A DNA stretch of 64,000 bases. Source: Pseudomonadota bacterium (GTDB taxonomy: Bacteria > Desulfobacterota > Binatia > Binatales > Binataceae). Made by a program: the position numbers and the translations under genes. Location of the stretch: NCBI GenBank assembly GCA_021324885.1, contig JAJPIF010000004.1, positions 186,001-250,000 on the forward strand. Reading direction: 5' to 3'. Under the pieces are notes generated by a model, which worked only from the letters and a program-made list of their open reading frames with translations, was not told the origin of the DNA and ran no database searches. Shown here piece by piece: positions 24,868-32,692 of this stretch; the first letter of the stretch is position 1; every line of letters starts with the position of its first letter.

Positions 24868-26181
24868 TTATCCCGGCACCAATCTGGGGCCGATAAAAGG
24901 GATTTTGTGGATTGCTGCGGCGATGGCCGAGACGATCAGCGCGCCGAGGCGATGCATCAACAGAGCGAGCTTGTCGACCATGACTCTGAAGATACCGCCG
25001 CGGGCGACTTCGTTTTGGGTTACGATCGGCACGCTGAGCAAAGTCCGATCGTCCTCGCGCACGGTGACGGAGCCGACCTTGGCGCCTTTGGCGACCGGAG
25101 CCACCAGATAGGAAACGTCGAGTCCGCCGCTCATTTTGATTTTCTTCTCTTCGCCCCTGGGCAACGTGATGTACATCGAATCCGGCGGCGCCAATGCGAC
25201 CGAGGGCGCGGCTCCTTCGTAAACCGGCAGCGAGGCCGGGGCCAGAGAATGCCAGTCCGGCTGCACGTTGACGAATGAACGGAAGGCCCACGCCAGCAGC
25301 TTCTCGGTTTCCGTACGCCGTTTTTCGGCATTGGGCGCGCCCATCACGGCGGAGATCAGCCGCATATTATCCTGATGCGCGGTCGAAACCAGATGAAATC
25401 CGGCTTCATCAACATGTCCGGTTTTGATCCCGTCCACCCGCGCATCGTACAGCAACAAGGTGTTCCAGTTGCGCTGCGTGATCTTGTCGAAGGTGAACTC
25501 CTTGGCCGAAGTATACTCCAGGGCATTGGGGAAGCGCGTGAGCAGCAGGCTCCCCAGTTTCACCATGTCGGAGGCCGTGGTGTATTGATCGGGTTCGGGC
25601 AGGCCGTCGGGGCTGGCAAAGTGGGTTTCATCCAAGCCCATCCGCTGGCAATGCTCGTTCATCATCGCCACAAAGCCCTCTTCGCTGCCTCCCAGATATT
25701 CCGCCAGCGCCATCGCCGCGTCATTGCCCGACGAGACCATCAGGCCATAGAGCAATTGCTTGACCGGCACCTGCTGTCCGACTTCGAGAAACATCTTGGA
25801 AACCGTCTGATTAATCGACAGCCGCCACGCTTTCTCGCTGATAGTCACCGGCGTGTCCAGAGTCAGCTTGCCGTTCTGAAGCGCCTCCAGCGTGATATAA
25901 AAAGTCATGATCTTGGCAAGGCTGGCCGGCTGCATGCGCATATGTTCGTTGTATGCGTACAGGACCTCGCCGGAGTGGAACTCAGTCAGCATCGCCGCGC
26001 GCGCGTCCAGCGCGAAGGGCGCGGGACCGCTGCCCAGGACTCGAATCAGGTTAAGGGGCTCGACGGGAGGCGGTGCCATGGTGTGCGCATAATGGCGCGC
26101 CAAGCCTGCAGCCGGCACTGTCAACAAAACAATCAACGCAACTGCCCAAATAAGTTTCCACCGCTTCAATGCCCAGAGCAT
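24868..26181 (-). CDS. D-alanyl-D-alanine carboxypeptidase, PBP5/6 type
   Basis: A 437-residue periplasmic penicillin-binding protein. An N-terminal signal/anchor helix (about 9-28) precedes the serine peptidase domain with SLAK at 87-90 (SxxK), SGN at 151-153 and KTG at 253-255: all three catalytic motifs are intact. A beta-rich PBP5 C-terminal domain follows (about 305-395), then a C-terminal hydrophobic/amphipathic segment (VDKLALLMHRLGALIVSAIAAAI) that probably anchors it to the membrane. It trims the terminal D-Ala of peptidoglycan stem pentapeptides. Confidence 0.93.
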   Translation of the reverse strand: MLWALKRWKLIWAVALIVLLTVPAAGLARHYAHTMAPPPVEPLNLIRVLGSGPAPFALDARAAMLTEFHSGEVLYAYNEHMRMQPASLAKIMTFYITLEALQNGKLTLDTPVTISEKAWRLSINQTVSKMFLEVGQQVPVKQLLYGLMVSSGNDAAMALAEYLGGSEEGFVAMMNEHCQRMGLDETHFASPDGLPEPDQYTTASDMVKLGSLLLTRFPNALEYTSAKEFTFDKITQRNWNTLLLYDARVDGIKTGHVDEAGFHLVSTAHQDNMRLISAVMGAPNAEKRRTETEKLLAWAFRSFVNVQPDWHSLAPASLPVYEGAAPSVALAPPDSMYITLPRGEEKKIKMSGGLDVSYLVAPVAKGAKVGSVTVREDDRTLLSVPIVTQNEVARGGIFRVMVDKLALLMHRLGALIVSAIAAAIHKIPFIGPRLVPG

Positions 26182-26327
26182 AGAGCATCACCCCTCACGA
26201 CCCGCATTATTACGTAGAACATTAGAACCGCGACGTGGGATCAGCAAGGCCGGTCGGGCAGAAAAAGGCGTAAATATAGACAGGCGAAGGAGACTTTAGT
26301 GGGCCAGGCTATCAAAGGGTCCAGGCT

Positions 26328-26343
26328 TGGCACGATCGATGCT
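26328..26343 (+). promoter_or_regulatory. putative sigma-54 promoter
   Basis: TGGCACGATCGATGCT has GG (26329-26330) and GC (26341-26342) separated by exactly 10 nt, as sigma-54 -24/-12 promoters require (consensus TGGCACG-N4-TTGCW, one mismatch in the -12 box). Transcription would start near 26354, about 30 nt before the ATG at 26386. It is non-coding sequence upstream of a gene 1.4 kb from a sigma-54 activator gene. Confidence 0.6.
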
Positions 26344-26385
26344 CGCATCCTGCTGCAAATATTTTGACCAAGAGTTTCAACCCAA

Positions 26386-26889
26386 ATGGATGAGCAGCCG
26401 GTATTACCAAACAACGCATTAATGACTCAGGACGCATCCTTTCGAGACAGCGGCACGATCAGCCTGTTTAAGAGACGTCGTTTGAATGGCTATATCTCGC
26501 TGGCCGACATCCTGGAACCGGAATTTCTGCTGCCGGCCCAGTACAACGACCTGATACGCAGGCACGTTGCCAGAGACGGCGAACGGCGGCTTCTGTTAGC
26601 GGTTTTGAAGGACGCGCTGCGTTGTTATCTGAAGACCATGAACGACACCAATGCTCGCGCCTACCGGATCTTCGAGGAAACCGCCCACTGGTTTTATGCC
26701 AAACATCAGGTAGGAATCTTCGCCTTCGAGCAGCTGTGCGACGCTTTGGGAATCGATCCTGAGCCGCTGCGGGAATGGCTTAAATCTCTGCATCATAACG
26801 AAGGCGGCATCGCCCGCGACCCCATCCACGGCCTCCGCAACGGCCGGCGTGCGCGCGAATTCATGAAAACCAGGATGGTGCTTGCCTGA
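26386..26889 (+). CDS. conserved-looking hypothetical protein
   Basis: A 167-residue soluble protein without signal peptide or membrane segment. It is helix-rich, with charged stretches (RRRLNG, RRHVARDGERRLL) and a segment FEETAHWFYAKHQVGIFAFEQLCDALGI that may form a small helical bundle. I do not recognise a family. A well-formed -24/-12 promoter precedes it, and the DUF882 and sigma-54 activator genes follow in the same direction, so a stress- or envelope-linked role under sigma-54 is the best contextual guess. Confidence 0.75.
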   Translation: MDEQPVLPNNALMTQDASFRDSGTISLFKRRRLNGYISLADILEPEFLLPAQYNDLIRRHVARDGERRLLLAVLKDALRCYLKTMNDTNARAYRIFEETAHWFYAKHQVGIFAFEQLCDALGIDPEPLREWLKSLHHNEGGIARDPIHGLRNGRRAREFMKTRMVLA

Positions 26890-27027
26890 CTAGCCTGTCT
26901 CTTCCATCCGCACTGCAATCTCTTGCGCTCTGCGCCGGCTTGCGCCATATGATCGAATGGCTTGAGGCCGGGCTAACAAAACAATAACTGGCTCGGCACG
27001 CGAGGTACACATCCGGAGGACATCCTG

Positions 27028-27642
27028 ATGGGACGCTTTGACGTTGGAGTGGTTGAGGGTCGCCGCGTGGGGAGTCGCGCCAATGATGCGTCCTGGGGCA
27101 CTTTAAATCGCAGGCAATTGCTCAAAATCGGAACCGTGATCGCGGGATGCGCAATAGCGCCAGGGGCGGCGATGGCGGCTTTGCGGGTGGGCTACGCGCC
27201 GGAGCGCTCGCTTAAGATCTACAACCTGCATACGGGCGAAAGCCTCAACGCGACTTACTGCGAAAAGGGTTGTTACGTCGGCGAAGCGCTGCGCGATATC
27301 AATTACATAATGCGTGATTTCAGGGCCAACGAGATCAAACCGATCGATACCCGCCTGCTCGATCTGCTGTACACTTTGAACCGCCGCCTCGACACATCGG
27401 AGCCGTTTCAACTGATATCGGGGTACCGCACGCCGAAAACCAATGCGATGCTGGCCGCGCGCAGTGAGGGAGTGGCGCACCACAGCTTGCATATCGAAGC
27501 CAAGGCGGCCGATATCCGTGTACCGGGCCGGCAGCTTCGCGAGGTCTGGATGGCTTCGATGAGCTTGATGGCCGGGGGGGTCGGTTATTACCCCCGTTCC
27601 GATTTCGTGCACGTTGACGTCGGGCGCGTACGCTACTGGTAA
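27028..27642 (+). CDS. Tat-exported DUF882 (YcbK-like, M15-fold) protein
   Basis: A 204-residue exported protein. NRRQLLKIG (Arg28-Arg29) followed by a hydrophobic stretch and AMA is a twin-arginine signal, with cleavage near 50. The mature part has SGYRTPKTN, HHSLHIEAKAADIRV and VHVDVG, the zinc-ligand arrangement of DUF882 / peptidase M15A-like proteins related to murein endopeptidase MepK (YcbK). It probably cuts or binds peptidoglycan cross-links in the periplasm. ATG at 27028 has GGAGGA 7 nt upstream. Confidence 0.88.
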   Translation: MGRFDVGVVEGRRVGSRANDASWGTLNRRQLLKIGTVIAGCAIAPGAAMAALRVGYAPERSLKIYNLHTGESLNATYCEKGCYVGEALRDINYIMRDFRANEIKPIDTRLLDLLYTLNRRLDTSEPFQLISGYRTPKTNAMLAARSEGVAHHSLHIEAKAADIRVPGRQLREVWMASMSLMAGGVGYYPRSDFVHVDVGRVRYW

Positions 27643-27738
27643 GCGCGGGTTACTGCTAAAATTCGCTGAAAAGGGGTGGCTTTCGCGGCGCAAACGACTT
27701 GTCTATCATGAGCGCTAAGGGTTACATGGTGTTGCACG

Positions 27739-29304
27739 ATGTCCCAACCAGCCGAAGGCCGTTCCACCAAAGCCGATGATTTAACCGCTCCAGGCGAGGC
27801 GGCTGGGAGCATTCCCGCTGGCGCTCCAGCATATTTCCATCTGCTGTGGGATCATGAACTGGAGAGCCTCGCACCCATCCTCGATTCGATTCTGAGTCGC
27901 CGCGAGCAGGTTCTGGCACATTGGCATCGTCTGTATCTGCTCCATTTTGGCGATTCGCGCTCGCTCTCGGACCGGGAGTTCATGGAGATTTTCGGCGCCG
28001 ACCTGGCCGCTACAATCGGTGACCTGCGGGCCAAAGACGTCGACAAATTCACCTCCGATGTGCGCCGGATTGGCGAGGCCCTGGCGGAACGGCACGTACC
28101 GTTTCCCGAAATTGTGGTCTCAATGCATCTGTTCGAGGAAAGCGCCACGTCCGCTTTTCCCCATTTTCCTCCGCCCTTGCCCAAGGTTTTTCTGGCCTTC
28201 GACAAACTAAGTCACTGCCGGATGATTGTGTTGGCCGATGCCTATTTCCGGTCGACATCGGCGGTGGCCAACGCGCGCATCCGCGACCTCGAACGCGAGG
28301 CTGCGATGCTGCCGCGCCAGGCGCGCAGCCGCTTCCATGGTCTGGTCGGGGCGAATCCGGCGATGCGCCAGCTCTACGAGCGCATCGAAGCGGCGGCGCG
28401 GAGCCGAGGCACAATCCTGATTGTGGGCGAAAGCGGTACCGGCAAGGAACTGGTGGCCAGGGCGATTCATGAAGCCTCAGAGCAGTCGCGTGCTCCGTTC
28501 GTCGCGCTCAACTGCGCGGCGATCCCGCGCGAACTGATAGAAAGCGAGCTGTTCGGCTACAAGCGCGGCGCTTTCAGCGGCGCCAACGCCGAACATCTGG
28601 GGCTGTTTCGATCCGCCGAAGGCGGCACACTGTTTCTCGACGAGATCACCGAGATGGCTCCGGAAACTCAGACCAAGCTGTTGCGCGCATTGCAGGAGCG
28701 CTCGGTACGGCCGGTCGGCGCCAATCGCGAAATCCCTGTCGATGTCAGAGTCATCGCCACCACCAACCGAGACCCGGCCGAGGCCGCGCGCAGCGGCCAG
28801 CTGCGCCAGGATCTCTATTACCGGCTGCAGGCGAATGTTCTACGCATACCGGCGTTGCGGGAGCGATTGGATGACGTCCCGCTTCTGATTGAGCACTTTA
28901 TCAACGTGTTCAACGAGCGGCTGAAGCGGCCGATCCCGGTGGCCGGCATCGCGGAGGACGCGCTGGCGGCGATGCGCGCCTATCAATGGCCGGGTAATGT
29001 GCGTGAACTGTCCAACGCAATCGAAGGCGCTTTCACTTTTGGCCACGGTTCGCTGATCACACTGGCAGATCTGCCTTCACAAGTGGCGGATGCGTGCCGG
29101 CCGCGATCATTTTCGGGAACCAACAGCCCCGCAGCGGGTTCGCTCGAACCGGCCACGGGTGTACAAAGTTTTGCCGATGTCGAACGCGAACTCATCCGCC
29201 GCGCGCTCGAAAATACCGAAGGCAATAAGGTCCAGGCCGCCAAACTGCTGCGGATCTCGCGCAAAAAACTATACGCGAAAATCGAGAAGTACGGCTTGGG
29301 CTGA
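27739..29304 (+). CDS. sigma-54-dependent enhancer-binding protein
   Basis: A 521-residue transcription activator in three parts. Residues about 28-185 are an all-helical N-terminal sensor resembling RsbRD-type N-terminal domains (tentative). The AAA+ domain (about 200-430) has Walker A GESGTGKE from 230, the sigma-54 contact loop as GAFSGA at 277-282 (usual GAFTGA) and Walker [10 protein letters not shown]. The C-terminal Fis-type helix-turn-helix (about 478-518) reads [25 protein letters not shown]. There is no receiver domain, so the trigger is likely a ligand or partner. Four candidate -24/-12 promoters lie within 8 kb. Confidence 0.92.
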   Translation: MSQPAEGRSTKADDLTAPGEAAGSIPAGAPAYFHLLWDHELESLAPILDSILSRREQVLAHWHRLYLLHFGDSRSLSDREFMEIFGADLAATIGDLRAKDVDKFTSDVRRIGEALAERHVPFPEIVVSMHLFEESATSAFPHFPPPLPKVFLAFDKLSHCRMIVLADAYFRSTSAVANARIRDLEREAAMLPRQARSRFHGLVGANPAMRQLYERIEAAARSRGTILIVGESGTGKELVARAIHEASEQSRAPFVALNCAAIPRELIESELFGYKRGAFSGANAEHLGLFRSAEGGTLFLDEITEMAPETQTKLLRALQERSVRPVGANREIPVDVRVIATTNRDPAEAARSGQLRQDLYYRLQANVLRIPALRERLDDVPLLIEHFINVFNERLKRPIPVAGIAEDALAAMRAYQWPGNVRELSNAIEGAFTFGHGSLITLADLPSQVADACRPRSFSGTNSPAAGSLEPATGVQSFADVERELIRRALENTEGNKVQAAKLLRISRKKLYAKIEKYGLG

Positions 29305-29429
29305 AGCTCGTTGCTCAATCAGACTCCAGCCCACGATTTCACGAATTCTTCGCCCCTCACACTCTCTCCTTGCTCCGCAAGAGGGTCTCACGCTGAGAGC
29401 GACTCAATCGCGACCGGCGTGCGCCCACC

Positions 29430-29879
29430 TTACGTCTCTTTGTCCTGCGGGACTTGCGCGCCCAACGCCAGGCACATGAAGGCGTCCAGAACATCGCTGC
29501 GGGTCAGGATTCCGACCACACGCTGGTGGTCGACAATCGGAATTGCACCAAAACGCTCGCGCCGCATAATCCTGACTGCATCCTCGACCGTGTCTTCGGG
29601 GCCCAGCGAGAACACCTTTTCCGTCATCACGGTCTCAACCGCCACTTTCTCCGGATCAAGCGCCGCCGGAATTTGACCGAGGTCAACCGCCGCCTGTTCC
29701 ATGGCCGAGGGCGAAGCATTGCGCAAATCCCGATCGGTGACGATTCCAATCAGAACGCCATCTCTGACCACCGGAAGCTGATTGATCCGACGACGTTCCA
29801 GCAGCATCCGGGCATGAGCTACGGAGTCCCGTGGTTTAACCGTTTGAACGGGAGAGTTCATCCAATCCTTGATTTTCAC
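29430..29879 (-). CDS. twin CBS-domain protein
   Basis: About 149 residues: two CBS motifs, KIKDWMNSPVQTVKP...QLPVVRDGVLIGIVTDRDL and VMTEKVFSLGPEDT...AIPIVDHQRVVGILTRSDV, forming one Bateman module that would bind adenine nucleotides. I chose GTG at 29879: AGGTGA lies just upstream and the protein then begins VKIKDWM, as most CBS proteins do. An ATG at 29909 is also in frame, but the sigma-54 promoter at 29913-29928 would start transcription near 29902, inside that version. It is divergent from the Usp-CBS operon. Confidence 0.85.
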   Translation of the reverse strand: MKIKDWMNSPVQTVKPRDSVAHARMLLERRRINQLPVVRDGVLIGIVTDRDLRNASPSAMEQAAVDLGQIPAALDPEKVAVETVMTEKVFSLGPEDTVEDAVRIMRRERFGAIPIVDHQRVVGILTRSDVLDAFMCLALGAQVPQDKET

Positions 29880-29912
29880 TTCGTCACCTGTACTTTTTCC
29901 GACGGCCATTTA

Positions 29913-29928
29913 AGCAAGAGTTCTGCCA
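29913..29928 (-). promoter_or_regulatory. putative sigma-54 promoter for the CBS gene
   Basis: Minus-strand TGGCAGAACTCTTGCT matches TGGCACG-N4-TTGCW closely: GG at 29927-29926, GC at 29915-29914, exactly 10 nt between. The TTGCT -12 box is perfect. Predicted start near 29902, giving a leader of about 20 nt before GTG 29879. Confidence 0.68.
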
Positions 29929-30174
29929 ACGTTCGCAGAAAACCAGTGCATCCGTTAGGGATGCTCTGGTGGGGTCGCGGAAATGGACCGCCAGCCCCAA
30001 TTGCACCGTTTGGATACAGCTCGGGCGCGCTTTGAGCTGGCGGATTCCATTTGGAAACAACCGCTGTCCGTCAGCAGAATGCAACCGGTCTGAGCGGTCG
30101 GCGGCCGTGAAAAAAATCTTTGATCTTCGCCTATTTTTTCCCGCCGGCAAAGCGCAACCAATGCCTCCGGGAAA

Positions 30175-30190
30175 TGGCACGGCAGTCGCT
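30175..30190 (+). promoter_or_regulatory. putative sigma-54 promoter for the Usp-CBS operon
   Basis: TGGCACGGCAGTCGCT has a perfect TGGCACG -24 box, 10-nt spacing between GG (30176-30177) and GC (30188-30189), and one mismatch in the -12 box. Predicted start near 30201, about 40 nt before the GTG at 30242 and its GGAGG. It faces the opposite way to the promoter at 29913-29928. Confidence 0.65.
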
Positions 30191-30241
30191 AAGCTAGGCG
30201 GTGTGTCGCCGACGGACAGCAAAGGCAAGGAGGCAAAACCC

Positions 30242-31060
30242 GTGTCCTTCCCGTTTCGTTCGATTCTCCTGCCGGTGGACTTTGATGACAGCGCAGGAAT
30301 TGCGCTGGATTTGGCGAAACGTATCGCCCGCTTCGGCGACGCCACGATCCATCTGATGCACGTAATGACCATTGTGTTGGTGCCAGGTGAGGCCGCCAGC
30401 GTCCTGGCCGTGCGCGAGGACGAAGTCAAAGCGGCGCTGGACAAGATTGCTCGTGAACAGCTCAGCGGCACGCGCTATCAGATCCATTTGCGTACCGGTG
30501 ACACCGCGCGGGCGGTGGTCGAAGCGGCGCACGATCTGGCCGCCGACCTGATCGTAATGCCGACACATGGCCGCCGCGGCCTGTCCCGATTCTTTCTGGG
30601 CAGCGTCGCCGAACGCGTTGTCCGGGAAGCCCCCTGTCCCGTCCTGACTGTGCGCCCCTTAACGGCTCACAATGCAAGCCGGTCTGTTGGCGAGGTAATG
30701 ATCAGGAATCCGCCTTCGGTTAGCCCCACTGACACCTTGGCGCAGGCTCAGGCGGTTATGCAGCGCGAAGATCTGCGGTCTGTTCCCGTGGTCGCCAATG
30801 GCGTTTTGGTTGGAATAATTACCGACCGTGATATCCGCGCTCATCTTGGTTCGCTCGAACAGACGCGGGTGGATCAGGCAATGTCGCCGGGGCCGGTCAC
30901 GGTGGCGTCCACGATGGCGGTTGAAGAAGCGGCGCGATTGCTGGTGAAGCTGGGAGTCGGCACGCTGCCGGTCGTGGATAATGGCCAACTGGTGGGCCTC
31001 CTCACCACCCGCGAGGTGATCACCAGCCTGCTTGACCGCGGTGTGGCGTCAACCGATTAA
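30242..31060 (+). CDS. universal stress protein fused to twin CBS domains
   Basis: A 272-residue fusion. Residues about 1-145 are a UspA domain (SILLPVDFDDSA at the start; the ATP-binding motif GRRGLSRFFLGSVAERVVREAPCPVL, i.e. G-x2-G-x9-G-S/T, near 115). Residues about 155-270 hold two CBS motifs (VGEVMIRNPPSV, VDQAMSPGPVTV). Both halves bind adenine nucleotides, so the protein could sense energy charge. The frame is open 91 codons further upstream, but GGAGG 8 nt before GTG 30242 and the internal sigma-54 promoter fix the start here. First gene of a three-gene operon. Confidence 0.88.
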   Translation: MSFPFRSILLPVDFDDSAGIALDLAKRIARFGDATIHLMHVMTIVLVPGEAASVLAVREDEVKAALDKIAREQLSGTRYQIHLRTGDTARAVVEAAHDLAADLIVMPTHGRRGLSRFFLGSVAERVVREAPCPVLTVRPLTAHNASRSVGEVMIRNPPSVSPTDTLAQAQAVMQREDLRSVPVVANGVLVGIITDRDIRAHLGSLEQTRVDQAMSPGPVTVASTMAVEEAARLLVKLGVGTLPVVDNGQLVGLLTTREVITSLLDRGVASTD

Positions 31061-31089
31061 CCGGCCGCATAAGCTGCTAAGGAGCTCTG

Positions 31090-32685
31090 ATGGCACCAGA
31101 GGACTTGATTGACGCGATGAGCGATCCGGGTTTTTACCCCCATCGGCCGGCGCGCGTCGAGTTCAGGCAGACACACATTTCCCGCGTCTTTGTGGCCGGC
31201 GACTTCGTCTACAAGACCAAGAAGCCCCTGCGGCTCGCATTCCTGGATTACTCGACGCTGGAGCGGCGCTATCACTTTTGCCAGGAAGAGGTGCGGCTCA
31301 ATCAGCGGCTCGCGCCGCGGGTTTACCTCGGCGTCTTCGCGATTATGAAAAATGGCGCCGGGTTTTCGATCGGCACTAAACCGGCGCAGCGGTTCGATCC
31401 TCAGGCGGTCGAGTATGCGGTTAAAATGCGCCGTCTGCCGGACGATCGCAACCTCGAGCGCCTGGTAGCCGGCGGTCAGGCCGACGCTGCGCAGATGCGG
31501 CGGATTGCGTTCGTGCTGGCCAATTTTCATATCCTCGCGGCGCGCGAACGGTCCATGCGCTACGGCTCCGCCGACGCAATCAGGCGCAGCGTCGCAACCA
31601 ACCTGGAAGAATGCCGCCCGTTTGTCGGCGAGAGTATCAACGCGGCGCGCTTTGCCTTCCTGAGGGATTTCGCCGACGCCTTCGTGACCAAACATCGCGA
31701 CCTGCTCGACCGGCGCGCCCGCGAAGGATGGGTGCGCGATGGACACGGCGACCTGCGCAGCGAGCACGTCTGCATCGCTGATGGAATCGAAATCATCGAC
31801 TGCGTCGAGTTCAGCGAGGAGCTGCGCTATGCCGACATCGCCTCGGATGTCGGCTTCCTCCTGATGGATCTGGACCGGCTGCGCGCGCCGGCCTTGGGGC
31901 ATGCTCTGCTGCGCGCCTACGTGGCCGAAATCGGTGACCCGGATTTCAGCCGCCTGCTCAACTTCTACAAATGCTATCGGGCGGCGGTGCGCGCCAAGGT
32001 CGCCAGCCTCAAGGCGATCGAAAACGAGGTCGATGTGGCGCAGCGCAGCAAGGCCCGCCAATCAGCGCATGACTACTTCGAAGCCGCATATCATTACGCC
32101 GCGGTTGGCTCACCCGCGGTGATTGTAGTCTGTGGCCTGCCCGGAACCGGCAAATCCACCCTGGCTCAGACGCTCTCCGAGCGCATCGGCTTGGAGGTCC
32201 TCAATTCCGACGCGGTGCGCAAAAACCTGGCGGGTATCCCTCCGGTCGAGCGTGCCGGCGGCGGCTGGGCCGAGGGCATTTACAGCCAGGAATTCAGCCG
32301 CGCGACTTACCAGGCGCTGGCCGATGCCGCCGGAGCAAGGCTGCGCGGCGGCGACGGGATCATAGTAGATGCCACCTACAGAGATTTTGCCGAACGTGTC
32401 CGCTTGCGTGAGATCGCACTGCAGGCCGGAGTTCCGATCGTGTTTGCCGAATGCGTGATTGCGGACGATGAAGCCCGCCGCCGTCTGGAGATGCGATCAC
32501 AGCGGCCCGACACCATCTCAGATGCCACCTGGGACACCTATTTGCGGCAAAAGGCGTCCTTTGCGCCTTTTGGCCGCGAATTCGACGGTTGTCATCTGCG
32601 CCTCGACGGGACCCGGGAAGCCGCTTGCAACGCTCTGGAAATCGAGAAGTTTATCGCCGCTCACGGCAGCGTCGTACGAGCGTGA
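31090..32685 (+). CDS. APH-like kinase fused to P-loop nucleotide kinase
   Basis: A 531-residue two-domain protein. The N-terminal half (about 1-330) is aminoglycoside-phosphotransferase/COG2187-like, with catalytic-loop HGDLRSEHVCI near 219 and a following D. The C-terminal part has a Walker A GLPGTGKST starting at 349 and a gluconate/zeta-kinase-like layout (COG0645). The same two-domain architecture is found in mycobacterial Rv2004c of the DosR dormancy regulon; its substrate is unknown. AAGGAG lies 6 nt before ATG 31090, and it is 29 nt downstream of the Usp-CBS gene. Confidence 0.88.
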   Translation: MAPEDLIDAMSDPGFYPHRPARVEFRQTHISRVFVAGDFVYKTKKPLRLAFLDYSTLERRYHFCQEEVRLNQRLAPRVYLGVFAIMKNGAGFSIGTKPAQRFDPQAVEYAVKMRRLPDDRNLERLVAGGQADAAQMRRIAFVLANFHILAARERSMRYGSADAIRRSVATNLEECRPFVGESINAARFAFLRDFADAFVTKHRDLLDRRAREGWVRDGHGDLRSEHVCIADGIEIIDCVEFSEELRYADIASDVGFLLMDLDRLRAPALGHALLRAYVAEIGDPDFSRLLNFYKCYRAAVRAKVASLKAIENEVDVAQRSKARQSAHDYFEAAYHYAAVGSPAVIVVCGLPGTGKSTLAQTLSERIGLEVLNSDAVRKNLAGIPPVERAGGGWAEGIYSQEFSRATYQALADAAGARLRGGDGIIVDATYRDFAERVRLREIALQAGVPIVFAECVIADDEARRRLEMRSQRPDTISDATWDTYLRQKASFAPFGREFDGCHLRLDGTREAACNALEIEKFIAAHGSVVRA

Positions 32686-32692
32686 AGCTCAA

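Noticed and set aside
27677-27692. A fifth -24/-12-like sequence, TGGCTTTCGCGGCGCA, before the activator gene
   Set aside because: Spacing is right, but the boxes match poorly (no TGGCAC, no TTGC); in GC-rich DNA this is weak evidence for self-activation.
29320-29400. CCCTCAC...-like string resembling dispersed proteobacterial repeats
   Set aside because: Too degenerate and without a partner copy in the window to support a repeat call.
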